Source: CAYUWG01 sp964448285
GTDB taxonomy: Bacteria; Bacteroidota; Ignavibacteria; SZUA-365
DNA: 51,006 nt
Assembly: GCA_964448285.1 (NCBI GenBank)
Contig: CAYUWG010000024.1
Span: forward strand, 1-51,006
Reading direction: 5' to 3'
This document shows positions 36,054 through 44,976 of this stretch, in pieces. The position numbers were made by a program, and so were the translations under genes. The notes below the pieces were generated by a model, which saw only the letters and a program-made list of their open reading frames with translations, made no database searches and was not told the origin of the DNA. The first letter of the stretch is position 1. Every line of letters starts with the position of its first letter.

Positions 36054-37082
36054 ATGGGTCAGCAATCGATCATCATCGCAGTACTTGCTTCTACGCTTCT
36101 CTCCATCAGTGCGATCGGGTTCTTCGGAAAGCAAACGGAATCCACGAACACTGCAAGCACGCAAGTCGAACAGCAGCAGGCATACAACGTTGCAACGACC
36201 GGAGTCAATCTCGCCCTCGCAAAACTCCGCAAGGAAAAAACCTGGCGCTCAGGTTACTCCAATCTTTCTGTTGCAAGCGGAAGGTGCAACCTTACCGTCA
36301 CGGACATCGGAACAGACACAGTCAGAATCGTTTCACAAGGTCTCGTCGGGACTCAGCAGCACCAATCCATCGTCGTGGCCAAGCTGAGTTCGATCTTCCC
36401 CACTGTCGAATCAGCGCTGACCATCTTCGGGGATTCCGTTGATTTTTCTAACGATGGCAAGGCCTTCGATATCGATGGTCGTGATTATAAAAACGACGGT
36501 ACGACGCTCGGAACCAATCCACCCGTCTATGGTGTCGGTGTTCAGAAAACGAAAATTGTCAATGACATCAACGCCGATCTCAAGGCCGGAAAGATCACCG
36601 CAAACGTTCTCGGCAAAGGCGGTACACCAAGCGTCGGGACATTTTCAACCACGGACCTCGTCGCTCTTTTCAATCAATACAAAGGCCTCGCAACGAGAAC
36701 TGCCTCTCCGATCATAAACGGCAACACGATGTTCGGGACGTTAAGCTCACCTGAAATCGTCTATGTCAACGGGAATCTCGACTGGAGCGGAACGATTTCC
36801 GGAGCCGGCATTCTTGTCGTCAACGGATCAATCAAGATGTCCGGTAACATCAGTTGGAAAGGAATCATACTCACTCTCTCCGGCGATGTGCAAATGAACC
36901 TTGGCGGCTCTGGGAATCCGCATTTGATCGGGACAACCTTCGTAGGAAACACAACGAAGGACCAGATCACGAAGGTGAACGTCACGGGTAACCCATCCAT
37001 CAAATACAGCTACTCGATCCTCCAAACGATCCTGGCAAACCTGGACCTTCTCGCAATAGAGATCATCAGCTATTACGAGTGA
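36054..37082 (+). CDS. PilX-like pseudopilin 3 with larger C-terminal domain
   Basis: 342 residues, 12 bp after the preceding gene with GCGGAGGAT upstream. The N-terminal hydrophobic stretch (about 6-24) is followed by a polar helix with EQQQAYNVATTGVNLALAKLRKEK, the usual PilX/GspK layout. From about 120 residues on it has a repetitive beta-helix-like part (VYVNGNLDWSGTISGAGILVVNGSIK), similar to polymer-forming or choice-of-anchor regions attached to pilus tip proteins. It may be the tip or adhesive subunit. A hairpin terminator follows at 37171. Confidence 0.68.
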   Translation: MGQQSIIIAVLASTLLSISAIGFFGKQTESTNTASTQVEQQQAYNVATTGVNLALAKLRKEKTWRSGYSNLSVASGRCNLTVTDIGTDTVRIVSQGLVGTQQHQSIVVAKLSSIFPTVESALTIFGDSVDFSNDGKAFDIDGRDYKNDGTTLGTNPPVYGVGVQKTKIVNDINADLKAGKITANVLGKGGTPSVGTFSTTDLVALFNQYKGLATRTASPIINGNTMFGTLSSPEIVYVNGNLDWSGTISGAGILVVNGSIKMSGNISWKGIILTLSGDVQMNLGGSGNPHLIGTTFVGNTTKDQITKVNVTGNPSIKYSYSILQTILANLDLLAIEIISYYE

Positions 37083-37170
37083 GTCGTGAACATTGAAATC
37101 ATAACCTCGATGCTGAAGTATTTTCAACCGCCAACATGAACAGAACCTTACAAAGAAGCAGAAATAAGCG

Positions 37171-37196
37171 AAAACCGGTCATTAAAACCGGTTTTT
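37171..37196 (+). terminator. Hairpin terminator after the pseudopilin genes
   Basis: AAAACCGGT / ACCGGTTTT arms with a short AT-rich loop, ending in T residues. It separates the three pseudopilin genes from the PilT-like ATPase, although some readthrough is likely. Confidence 0.7.
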
Positions 37197-37275
37197 CGTC
37201 TTGGAGCAATTCCTTGGCTTGAAGTTTGAACTCCCAAGGAGGACTTGGAATACCTGTGTACATACTCATAAACAA

Positions 37276-38583
37276 ATGATCGAAGCAACAGAAATAACCA
37301 CGAACGGAAAGAACGGACTGAATTCCACGAAAGCTGCCGAGACGAATGCGCTTCCGGCAACGCTGACCCAGAACGCTCTTGCCGTACTCAACTTCATCGT
37401 CAAGGACATCCCAGCCCAGATGATGCCCATTGAGAAGTTGGAGTACATCTACAAGAAGCTGGAGACCATAGATGATCGCGCTGTTTACGCCGTGCGGTCG
37501 TTCTATGAATCCATCTTGAGACGCATGAGAGAAATCGAAGCTTCCGATATCGATCTCGGAAGTCACGGTACGAACGGTCGCGTGTGGCTGCGTGTTCATG
37601 GCTTTAAGAAGCCTCAGTTGGATATCCCTTCGCTTGAGTCCCCGCTGAGCGACGCATTGATCCTTACCCTGCTTTCATCGAAACAGCGCCGACACTTACT
37701 CGACAATAAGAGCCTCGACTTCTCTCATCAGGCGAAGTTCGAAGACCGGATGCTTCGCTATCGTGGAACAGCATACTTCGATCTCGATTTACTCGCGATG
37801 AACATGCGAGCGATCACGGCCTCCATTCGTCCTTATGAAGGTTACAATTTCCATCCGGAGATCACGAAAATCGTCAACCTCAAGCACACGAAGGAAGGTT
37901 TGATTCTCGTTACCGGGATCACCGGTTCCGGAAAAAGCACGACGCTCGATGCGATCATCGATTCGAATAACGAAGTCGTCGATTCGCACATCATCATTAT
38001 CGGCGCACCGATCGAGTACGTTCATACTCCGAAACGCTCCGTCGTTCGTCACCGCGAGGTAGGACGCGACGTGCTTTCGTTCAAAGACGGGACGGTTCAG
38101 GCACTTCGCCAGGACCCCGATATCGTGGTCATCGGTGAAATGCGCGATCCGGAAACGATCATGTCGGCGCTTGAGATCACCGACTCCGGACACAAAGTCT
38201 TCTCCACGCTTCATACTTCGAGTGCAACCGAAAGCATCGATCGCATCATCGGGGAATGTCCACCGGTCGAGCAGGAACGCGTACGCAACCGCCTTGCCGA
38301 CGTGCTGCGACTCTGCATCTCACAAAAACTTATTCCGACACTTGATGGGAAACGCACATTAGCGAAAGAAGTCCTCGTCGTGACTCCGTCGGTTCGTTCA
38401 GCGATCAAGAACGGAAACACCGGTGAGATCTACCAGATGATCACCGAAGGTTCTGCGCTTGGGATGACGACGATGGAACAGGATCTCTTCCGACTCATTC
38501 AGCGACGGCTTATCAGCCGCGAAGAAGCGATGGGGAACGCGAACAACAAGAAACGTATGCAGCAATTACTGACCACCAAATAA
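37276..38583 (+). CDS. pilT: PilT-family type IV pilus ATPase
   Basis: 435 residues from the ATG at 37276; the frame is open from a TTG at 37201, but that extension overlaps the terminator-proximal leader. Walker A ITGSGKST at about 215-222, Walker B IVVIGEMRDPET, and the His box GHKVFSTLHTSSA, in PilT order. The DPETI and HTSSA blocks mark it as PilT/PilU-type rather than PilB or GspE. It should be a hexameric motor that hydrolyses ATP to retract or depolymerise pili. No PilB or PilC gene is in the window. It is the first gene of a second unit with the PilMN, PilO and secretin genes. Confidence 0.88.
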   Translation: MIEATEITTNGKNGLNSTKAAETNALPATLTQNALAVLNFIVKDIPAQMMPIEKLEYIYKKLETIDDRAVYAVRSFYESILRRMREIEASDIDLGSHGTNGRVWLRVHGFKKPQLDIPSLESPLSDALILTLLSSKQRRHLLDNKSLDFSHQAKFEDRMLRYRGTAYFDLDLLAMNMRAITASIRPYEGYNFHPEITKIVNLKHTKEGLILVTGITGSGKSTTLDAIIDSNNEVVDSHIIIIGAPIEYVHTPKRSVVRHREVGRDVLSFKDGTVQALRQDPDIVVIGEMRDPETIMSALEITDSGHKVFSTLHTSSATESIDRIIGECPPVEQERVRNRLADVLRLCISQKLIPTLDGKRTLAKEVLVVTPSVRSAIKNGNTGEIYQMITEGSALGMTTMEQDLFRLIQRRLISREEAMGNANNKKRMQQLLTTK

Positions 38584-38595
38584 CAGGCCTCCGCC

Positions 38596-40260
38596 ATGGA
38601 TTCACTCTGGAAACCCTCTGAAGTTTGTATCGGCATCTCGCTCGAAGGTGATTTGTTACGACTGGCAGCGCTGGGAAGGAAAGGGAAATCGCTCCGTGTC
38701 ATGGACTTAGCATCCCTGACTCTTCCCGTTGCACAGCCGGTCCATCGTGATGCAGACGAAAGTTCGAACAATCCCTTCGATAAGTTCGATTCGGGAGATG
38801 ACGATGATACCGTCTATTCTGCCGTAACGGAATTTCTCAACCAACACTTCGTTCCGAACGCCTCTCTCGCGGTCAGTCTCGGCGAACCGAACATCCGCAC
38901 ATTCATGATGAAAGTGGAGGAGAAAGACTCGCCGGTGAAGATCACGAAGAAAATCCTGAGTGAAATTCAACAGTCGCTTCACGTCGAGTTGACGCGCGAC
39001 ATGGTTGCCTACAGTCCGATCAATAAGACTTCCGTCATCGCTGCTGCTCGTCTTGAATCGACACCGATTCTCGACTTGCTCGCTCTCCCATACGGCAATT
39101 CCCGCAAGAACACGAAGATCACTGCGGTCACCAGCAACGACATCGCACTCCTGAACATGGTTCACGGACACTTCCGCTTCATGCCCGAAGAGATTGTGCA
39201 CGTTATCAACGTCGGCAAGGATGAGACACGAATCTACATCCTCCGCGGAGGGGATTTGATCTACATCGCACCGGCGGTTCAACAGGGTTCGACCGATCGT
39301 GAGTTCGTGACCATGTTGAATAACCGGATTGAACTGGCTGCGGAAAACGCCGGCTATCCGAAAGCCGACAGTGTCGTGCTCTGCGGGTATGCCGAGGACA
39401 TCGGTTTGAAGGAAGAGATTCTTTCCAACAATCCCAACGTGGTCTTCCGCTCCCTTTCGAGACTTCGCATCGGCTATAGCAACGACGAGAAACTTGCGCA
39501 GGAAATGCGCCACTACCTCGTACCTATCTCGGCTGCATGGGCAAAACTCGACCCGAAAAGTCCGCACTTCTATCACATCAGCGTCGTGCCGCAAAAGATT
39601 CGTGACGAACAGAAGGTCATGAAGCTTGCATGGCACGGCGTCGTGCTGCTCTTGTTGCTCTTCTCGGTTGCGACCGGTCTGACGCTGTTGGCATTGAACA
39701 AACACATGGAAATCGCGACGCTCACTGAGCAACTCGAATACGAGCGAAAGCAAATGGCCGAGCAGCAAGTCATCATCGACCAGATCAACGTGCTCGAGCA
39801 ACGCTCTGCATCCGTGATGAATGCAACGAACACACTCGATACGCTCCTGATGAATTCCGAAGTCTGGAGCGAAACGCTCGATACGCTCGCACTCGCCGTC
39901 GGAAATCTCCGCGACCTCTGGATCAGCGAAATGAAACCTGAAAAAGATGGATCGTTCAGCGTCATCGGATATTCCATCACTCGTGCAAGCGTCCCGAGCA
40001 TTTCCGACAACATTGGAAAGACGGTCATGCGGGAGATTGCCGTCCAGGAAATCGGGAAGAAGAAACTCTTCCGCTACGACATCAAACTGAATCTCGATGA
40101 CGCATATCCATACAGCGGCTCGATAGCAACACAGTGGCACGATTCGATTGCCGTCGCGCTGGGAGATGTCTCGACCCGGTTAGGGATCCCCGCCGCTTCC
40201 GAGAAGCCAACAGGGAAAGAGAAGAAACCCGGCGCGAAGAAGAAAGGAGGAAACAAGTAA
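38596..40260 (+). CDS. PilM-PilN fusion-like pilus alignment protein
   Basis: 554 residues. The N-terminal 1-335 resembles the actin-like PilM fold (CIGISLEGDLLRLAAL at the start, VINVGKDETRIYILRGG in the middle, SVVLCGYAEDIGLKEEI later) but without strong nucleotide-loop signatures. One membrane helix (about 345-370, GVVLLLLLFSVATGLTLLAL) is followed by a coiled coil (372-410) and a PilN-type ferredoxin-like domain. In most species these are two proteins, PilM in the cytoplasm and PilN across the membrane; here they are joined. The lysine-rich tail (GKEKKPGAKKKG) is probably disordered. The stop overlaps the PilO start (TAATG). Confidence 0.8.
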   Translation: MDSLWKPSEVCIGISLEGDLLRLAALGRKGKSLRVMDLASLTLPVAQPVHRDADESSNNPFDKFDSGDDDDTVYSAVTEFLNQHFVPNASLAVSLGEPNIRTFMMKVEEKDSPVKITKKILSEIQQSLHVELTRDMVAYSPINKTSVIAAARLESTPILDLLALPYGNSRKNTKITAVTSNDIALLNMVHGHFRFMPEEIVHVINVGKDETRIYILRGGDLIYIAPAVQQGSTDREFVTMLNNRIELAAENAGYPKADSVVLCGYAEDIGLKEEILSNNPNVVFRSLSRLRIGYSNDEKLAQEMRHYLVPISAAWAKLDPKSPHFYHISVVPQKIRDEQKVMKLAWHGVVLLLLLFSVATGLTLLALNKHMEIATLTEQLEYERKQMAEQQVIIDQINVLEQRSASVMNATNTLDTLLMNSEVWSETLDTLALAVGNLRDLWISEMKPEKDGSFSVIGYSITRASVPSISDNIGKTVMREIAVQEIGKKKLFRYDIKLNLDDAYPYSGSIATQWHDSIAVALGDVSTRLGIPAASEKPTGKEKKPGAKKKGGNK

Positions 40261-41174
40261 TGCCATACGCTCTACGAAATTCAATCGTCCTCGCGGTTCT
40301 ATTGGTTCTTTTTACCGGAGCCGGGGGAGGGTACATCTTTTTCTACCAGGATGACAAGATCGAAGAACTCACGGCCGAGAGGAAAAAAATCCAGGAAAAA
40401 CTTGGCGACATCGGCGACCTGTACAATCGGCTTGCCGACATGCAAATCAAAGTTCAACGTCTGGATGAATCATGGGTGAAACGGCCAAAGGTCATCCCGT
40501 CTTCTGAAGTCGCAAGCCGCACGAACGTCTATCTCAACGAGATTCTCACGATGAGTGACGAACTGGACCTGAACGTTCTCACACACGAGAAAGTCGATCA
40601 GGACGGCTGCGGTTACGTGCGTTACCATCTCGCAGGTCAGGGCAGCTTCCACAGCTTTGCGCGACTGTTGCAGTTCATCGAACACGGTCCACGACTCATG
40701 AAGTTGAAAAACGTTGACGTGCGTGAAGTGCATCAGATCAACGAGAACACCGGTGGGATCACGCATACCGTTCAGTTCGATGCCGACCTGCTTGCGTACT
40801 TTTCCGACCAGCCGCCATTTGCAGACAGCGCAAGCGTCCAGCCGCTAACTGAAACGACGTTCAAACCCATCACCTACGATCCGTTCCGTTCGCTCGTCGT
40901 TCCGGAAATTCCACCGAACGTTTACGACCTCCCCGATGCGGAAAAATCGACGCTGCTTGCCGTCATGAAGGATCGGGCGTTCATCAGCGACCAACACGGT
41001 CAGTTGGTCATGCTGAACGAAGGGGATGAAGTGTATCTCGGCTACGTTTCGAAGATCATGCCCGAACGCCGGCAGGTTCTCTTCCTTCTGAACAAAGGAG
41101 GCATCATCGAACGGTACATGCTGACACTGCGCTTTGAAAACAAAATTGAAGAACCGAAAAAAGGAAAAAAGTAA
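40260..41174 (+). CDS. PilO-like protein with PilP-like C-terminal region
   Basis: 304 residues from ATG at 40260, which shares a base with the previous stop; the longer frame upstream is not used. Layout: N-terminal membrane helix (8-28, SIVLAVLLVLFTGAGGGYIFF), coiled coil (30-62), then a PilO-type domain (about 75-205) with GQGSFHSFARLLQFIEHGPRLMKLKNVDV, the usual block. A linker follows, and residues about 235-295 (LPDAEKSTLLAVMKDRAFISDQHGQLVMLNEGDEVYLGYV) resemble the PilP beta domain, which normally binds the secretin. So PilO and PilP appear merged. It bridges the inner-membrane complex to the outer-membrane pore. Confidence 0.8.
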   Translation: MPYALRNSIVLAVLLVLFTGAGGGYIFFYQDDKIEELTAERKKIQEKLGDIGDLYNRLADMQIKVQRLDESWVKRPKVIPSSEVASRTNVYLNEILTMSDELDLNVLTHEKVDQDGCGYVRYHLAGQGSFHSFARLLQFIEHGPRLMKLKNVDVREVHQINENTGGITHTVQFDADLLAYFSDQPPFADSASVQPLTETTFKPITYDPFRSLVVPEIPPNVYDLPDAEKSTLLAVMKDRAFISDQHGQLVMLNEGDEVYLGYVSKIMPERRQVLFLLNKGGIIERYMLTLRFENKIEEPKKGKK

Positions 41175-41184
41175 GGCGACCGCT

Positions 41185-42435
41185 ATGAAAACTCTGAGCA
41201 CTCTCACTCTCTTTTGTCTGCTCCTCGTGCCCTATCTCGGCGCACAGCAGGACAAACCCATCCGCACCTTCACACCGCCTGAGGAACTGATCTCGATCGA
41301 CGGCGAGACGCCATTCAACAAAGCGATCTCTATTTTCTCGAATGCCTTCAAGCGATTTCAACAAAAACCGCTCGTCTATGACGGCGCTGAGACGAAACCG
41401 ATCGGAGTACACATTCCCAATATGTACTGGCGTGACGCCTTCGACCTGGTTATGCGGGTTAACAACCATTGGTATCTCGACACGGAGGATTACGTCCGCG
41501 TATTTCCGATGAACGTTCCCGGTGGAAAGGACACTCTGAAACTCAATGCGTCGCAAGCTGCATCGACACGCGAAGTTGAAATCTCGGCAATATTCTTCGA
41601 AGCGAACCGCTCGGCGATGGAGCAATTAGGGATCGATTGGAACATTATCAATCAGACTCCAACCACTCGAACGGAAGTCGGTGTGACGAACGTCGGTCTT
41701 TTCAATTCGAATCCAAATCAACCGTCGGGATCGACTGCAGAATATGGATTGAAAACGACTGTCGGCTCGACGCTCAGTGCAGCAAATATTCTCACAGCAC
41801 TGAAGGCCATTCAATCGTCGAACCTTGGAGAACTGATTGCAAGTCCTTCGATTACCGTCCGTTCAAACGAAACCGGACGCATTCAGGTCGGGCAAGACTT
41901 CTCAATAAAGCAGCGTGACTTCTCAGGTAACACGACGGAGCAGTTTTATAGCGCTGGTACGATCATAGACGTAACGCCAGTCATTCTGAAGAAAGACACA
42001 ATCGAATTCGTTCATCTGAAGATCAATGCAGAACGGTCAAGCGTTGTACCTGATCCCATTTCAACGATCATCAACAAGACTTCTGCAAACACTTCGGTCA
42101 TTCTCATGGATCAGGAAGAAACAGTTGTTGGTGGACTCTATACGAATGACGTCAAACAAAACCGTCGCGGAGTTCCTTTTTTGAAAGATCTCCCATGGTG
42201 GTTTTTCGGATTGCGTTACCTCTTCGGATACGATGAAGATGAAGTAACGAAGAAGGAGCTTATCATCATTCTGAAAGCGCGCATCATGCCGTCGATCGAA
42301 CAACGTGTTGCGAATAAATTGGGTGAAATCCAACTAGGAGAACAAAAAACTCTGCAACGGGAGTGGGAACGCATCGAAGGTAATCGTAACGGACTTCTTG
42401 ATCAAATCGAAGCTGCGAAAGCCAATCGCAAATAG
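41185..42435 (+). CDS. pilQ: PilQ/GspD-type secretin (short)
   Basis: 416 residues from the ATG at 41185 with AAGG upstream; the earlier in-frame codons overlap the PilO 3' end. The signal peptide ends YLGAQ. One N-terminal N0/STN-like domain (residues about 25-110, with NMYWRDAFDLVMRVNNHWY) is followed by a secretin domain (about 125-385): EVEISAIFFEANRSAMEQLGI, LIASPSITVRSNETG, IDVTPVI, and VVGGLYTNDVKQNRRGVPFLKDLP. It should form the outer-membrane pore. It is shorter than typical PilQ, lacking AMIN and additional N domains, as expected if a compact apparatus is made. A terminator follows. Confidence 0.9.
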   Translation: MKTLSTLTLFCLLLVPYLGAQQDKPIRTFTPPEELISIDGETPFNKAISIFSNAFKRFQQKPLVYDGAETKPIGVHIPNMYWRDAFDLVMRVNNHWYLDTEDYVRVFPMNVPGGKDTLKLNASQAASTREVEISAIFFEANRSAMEQLGIDWNIINQTPTTRTEVGVTNVGLFNSNPNQPSGSTAEYGLKTTVGSTLSAANILTALKAIQSSNLGELIASPSITVRSNETGRIQVGQDFSIKQRDFSGNTTEQFYSAGTIIDVTPVILKKDTIEFVHLKINAERSSVVPDPISTIINKTSANTSVILMDQEETVVGGLYTNDVKQNRRGVPFLKDLPWWFFGLRYLFGYDEDEVTKKELIIILKARIMPSIEQRVANKLGEIQLGEQKTLQREWERIEGNRNGLLDQIEAAKANRK

Positions 42436-42457
42436 CGCAATTGAATTAGTCTCTGAG

Positions 42458-42490
42458 AATGCGGACTCGAAACAGTCCGCATTCTTGTTT
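42458..42490 (+). terminator. Hairpin terminator after the secretin gene
   Basis: AATGCGGACT / AGTCCGCATT, ten paired bases around a six-base CGAAAC loop, followed by CTTGTTTTC. Lies about 25 bp after the secretin stop. Confidence 0.8.
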
Positions 42491-42580
42491 TCGAATCTTT
42501 GAATTTCAGAGCAGCTTGATATAGGTTTCGGAGGAAAGAACTTCGAACTCAAGCCGGCACCAGATACAACGAAGCACCTC

Positions 42581-42970
42581 ATGACTCAATCCACAGACGC
42601 AACGCTCAACAACCCTCTGCTTCTCATCGTGGATGATGAACGCGTCGTGTGCGATGCAATTGCAAGGCACTTGAAGGACCAGGGTTACGACGTTCTCGTT
42701 GCGTATAGCGGAGCGTCGGCAATCGAGATGATTCAGAAGCATGATATCGACATCGCGCTGCTGGACATTCGTATGCCCAAAATCAACGGCTTCGGTGTGC
42801 TCGATGTTTTAAAAAAGAAAACGCCAAATGCCAAGGCAATCATGATGACCTCTTACGCCGATATTACGAGCGCAGTCGATGCAATCTCGAAAGGCGCCAT
42901 TGACATCCTCAGCAAACCCGTGGATATCGACGAGATCATCATGACCGTAAGGCGTTGTCTCGAATCCTGA
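42581..42970 (+). CDS. Single-domain (CheY-like) response regulator
   Basis: 129 residues, receiver domain only. It has the acidic pair DDE near residues 17-19, phospho-acceptor Asp in IALLDIRMPKINGFG, Thr in AIMMTSYAD and Lys in ILSKPVDIDEI. Without an output domain it must act by protein contact, as CheY or PilG/PilH do. It follows the pilus operon, so control of the pilus motor is possible, but it has its own leader after a terminator. It could also serve a distant kinase. Confidence 0.9.
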   Translation: MTQSTDATLNNPLLLIVDDERVVCDAIARHLKDQGYDVLVAYSGASAIEMIQKHDIDIALLDIRMPKINGFGVLDVLKKKTPNAKAIMMTSYADITSAVDAISKGAIDILSKPVDIDEIIMTVRRCLES

Positions 42971-43040
42971 ACTTCCCTCCTTTCGCTCTTGAATCCAATC
43001 TCCACTTGTGTGCATCTTACATGCGGTGATTATTGAAACC

Positions 43041-43256
43041 ATGAAATCGACTATGGCCATTCTGAAAAAAATATTTCCCGTCGCCGCAGGCGCTGCTATC
43101 GGTTTCGCATACTGGTACTTCATCGGATGCAATTCCGGGTCGTGCGCTATAACGAGCACCTGGCAGATCAGCACAGCGTATGGCGCACTTGTCGGCGCGA
43201 CTTTTCTCTTGCCGGGTAAATCGAAAAAATCCAATCAACAAACTGAGAATTCCTAA
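43041..43256 (+). CDS. DUF6132-type small membrane protein
   Basis: 71 residues from the ATG at 43041 (an earlier GTG at 43008 adds eleven less likely residues). One or two hydrophobic segments carry the family pattern AAGAAIGFAYWYFIGCNSGSCAITS, with the Cys pair, then a YGALVGATFL segment. These short proteins are common in Bacteroidota and often near rhodanese or sulfur-handling genes, which fits the two genes downstream. The stop overlaps the next start (TAATG), so the three are likely co-transcribed. Role unknown; the cysteines may bind metal or sulfur. Confidence 0.75.
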   Translation: MKSTMAILKKIFPVAAGAAIGFAYWYFIGCNSGSCAITSTWQISTAYGALVGATFLLPGKSKKSNQQTENS

Positions 43257-43492
43257 TGCCCCTCTTCGAGTATGTCTGTTCTGATTGTCAATCCTCTTTC
43301 GACGTGTTGTTCAAGACGAAGGAAATTAAGGAAGACGTGATCTGCCCATCATGTTCGTCAACGAACCATAGGAAGAAATTCTCCACATTCGCCGCTTCTG
43401 TTTCGAGCAGCTCCAGCGCTTCGGTCTGCTCAGACGGTTCGTGCGCGACACCGTACTCGCCGTGCTCGACCGGCATGTGTGGATTGAACTGA
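43256..43492 (+). CDS. FmdB-type zinc-ribbon protein
   Basis: 78 residues. Starts MPLFEYVCSDCQSSFD, with CxxC at 8-11 and a second CPSC at about 35-38, the zinc ribbon of the FmdB family. The rest is a Ser-rich stretch and two more cysteine clusters near the end (SCATPYSPCSTGMC). Its start overlaps the previous stop. FmdB-like proteins are annotated as regulators of amidase or formamide genes, but their general biochemical role is not known. Neighbours are a DUF6132 protein and a rhodanese. Confidence 0.85.
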   Translation: MPLFEYVCSDCQSSFDVLFKTKEIKEDVICPSCSSTNHRKKFSTFAASVSSSSSASVCSDGSCATPYSPCSTGMCGLN

Positions 43493-43509
43493 TTCGCATG
43501 GAAGAAAAG

Positions 43510-43914
43510 ATGACCATGTATCGCACCCTCGCCGGCTTCTCTCTCATTGTCGTCATTGCGCTTGCTTCATCATGCACGGCACGTGAAAGCGACCCGCCGA
43601 AAATCACCGTCGAAAAACTCCACGAACTCATGCTATCGAAAAAACCGCCTCTCGTACTCGAGGTGCGAACGGAACCTGAACTGACGGGTGAACTCGGCGT
43701 CCTCGATGGAGTTGTGCATATCCCGTTGCAGGAGTTATCCACTCGCATGAACGAGCTTGAGAAATTCAAGAAGAAGGACGTTTACGTGATCTGCCGGTCC
43801 GGGAATCGTTCCGGTACTGCCGCGGCAATGCTCAGAGAAAAAGGCTTCAACGCGTTCAATGTTGAAGGAGGCATGAGGGCGTGGCGAGCGAAATACGGCA
43901 ACGCAAATAAGTAA
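43510..43914 (+). CDS. Rhodanese-domain lipoprotein
   Basis: 134 residues from the ATG at 43510, with GGAAG upstream. The longer frame (GTG at 43441) overlaps the FmdB gene. The signal MTMYRTLAGFSLIVVIALASSC is lipoprotein-like, with Cys22 as the likely lipid anchor. A single rhodanese domain follows (40-130), with active-site loop CRSGNRSG and Cys as sulfur acceptor, and the hallmark LVLEVRTEPELTGEL and HIPLQEL elements. Such periplasmic proteins carry persulfide sulfur or act in thiol or arsenate metabolism. A terminator follows immediately. Confidence 0.9.
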   Translation: MTMYRTLAGFSLIVVIALASSCTARESDPPKITVEKLHELMLSKKPPLVLEVRTEPELTGELGVLDGVVHIPLQELSTRMNELEKFKKKDVYVICRSGNRSGTAAAMLREKGFNAFNVEGGMRAWRAKYGNANK

Positions 43915-43937
43915 ATGCATTTCATGCTGAATGGAAG

Positions 43938-43966
43938 CGACCGCCCACAGCGGTCGTTTTGTTTTT
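43938..43966 (+). terminator. Terminator after the rhodanese gene
   Basis: CGACCGC / GCGGTCG stem with loop CCACA and tail TTTTGTTTTT. It overlaps the open extension upstream of the RluA-like gene, which is one reason the start of that gene is placed at 44000. Confidence 0.88.
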
Positions 43967-43999
43967 CGCAATGGTGATAGCAGCTTCGGTGCGAACTGG

Positions 44000-44929
44000 A
44001 TGAGAAACGATGGATTCACATACCGGGATCTCGTATCCGCACCGGCTGACGGACAGAGTGTTCTCTCGTTCTACTCGACACGCTATAAACACTCATCACA
44101 ATCTGAATGGCGTGAAAGGATCGCACAGTCTTGCATTACAATCAACGGCCGTGTTGCTCAAGTCGATGCGCCCATTCGACGCGGAGATATCCTCGAATAT
44201 CATCGCCCGCCGTGGGATGAACCTGATGTTCCGAAGGAGCTTCGTCCGCTATTCATCGATAAGGATGTCGCTCTATTCGATAAACCTTCCGGCTTGCCTG
44301 TCCTGCCCGGTGGAGGATTTCTAGAAAACACACTGCTCCATATCGCGCGTGAGGAGATCGGCAAAGAGTTGAGTCCCGTGCATCGTCTCGGTCGCGGGAC
44401 TTCAGGAGCGATTCTCTTCTCCCGCACACGTGAAGCAGCCTCGGCTCTCTCACTTCAAATGCGGAACCATCGTATTCGAAAGACCTATCTCGCAATCGTC
44501 GAGGGTGTACCATCGGAAATGGAGTTCGTTATTCGCCGGCCAATCGGAAGCGTCGCACATCCGCTATTAGGTTCCGTCTTCGCAGCGTCTTCGCACGGGA
44601 AGTATTCCGAAAGCATCGGCAAAGTCCTCCGGTATGATGAGGAACGCAATCAATCCCTCGTTGAAGCAATGATCACCACAGGAAGACCGCATCAGATCCG
44701 TATTCATCTTGCGTCGATAGGCCATCCACTTGCCGGAGATCCCCTCTACGCAAAGGGTGGACTACCCAAGGATCGAACCGCCGACGACGAACGTCCCGCG
44801 CTTCCGGGTGATTGCGGCTACATCCTCCATTCATGGAAGTTAGGCTTTCATCATCCGCGCGATAACCAATGGATTGAGGTGACTTGCCCGTTACCCGCCC
44901 CACTGACGGAATCCTTCCCGGAAATGTGA
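44000..44929 (+). CDS. RluA-family pseudouridine synthase-like protein, catalytic Asp replaced by Gly
   Basis: 309 residues from the ATG at 44000; the frame is open to 43931 but that stretch is the terminator. An S4-like RNA-binding region (about 30-70, ending RRGDILEY) precedes the RluA catalytic domain. Landmarks: LFDKPSGLPVLPGGGF, HRLGRGTSGAILFSR at 128-142, KTYLAIVEG, and RPHQIRIHLASIGHPLAGDPLY. Standard members read HRLD-x-x-TSG, with the Asp essential; here residue 131 is Gly. HRLGRGTSG has, as I recall, been seen in a subset of homologues, so it may be a fixed subfamily rather than a dead gene, but isomerase activity is doubtful. RNA binding is likely. Confidence 0.85.
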   Translation: MRNDGFTYRDLVSAPADGQSVLSFYSTRYKHSSQSEWRERIAQSCITINGRVAQVDAPIRRGDILEYHRPPWDEPDVPKELRPLFIDKDVALFDKPSGLPVLPGGGFLENTLLHIAREEIGKELSPVHRLGRGTSGAILFSRTREAASALSLQMRNHRIRKTYLAIVEGVPSEMEFVIRRPIGSVAHPLLGSVFAASSHGKYSESIGKVLRYDEERNQSLVEAMITTGRPHQIRIHLASIGHPLAGDPLYAKGGLPKDRTADDERPALPGDCGYILHSWKLGFHHPRDNQWIEVTCPLPAPLTESFPEM

Positions 44930-44976
44930 TGAGGCACTGCAACCGATAGGTGATTCCACGCGTGCTTGCGTGGCCG

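Noticed and set aside
38707..40140. 477-codon open frame opposite the PilM-PilN fusion
   Set aside because: Codon-mirroring shadow; the sense protein has clear domain structure and operon context.
44956..44973. CCACGC/GCGTGG hairpin as a terminator after the RluA-like gene
   Set aside because: Followed by GCCGTTTC with no T run; terminator function is doubtful and it may just be part of the left flank of the ATPase unit.
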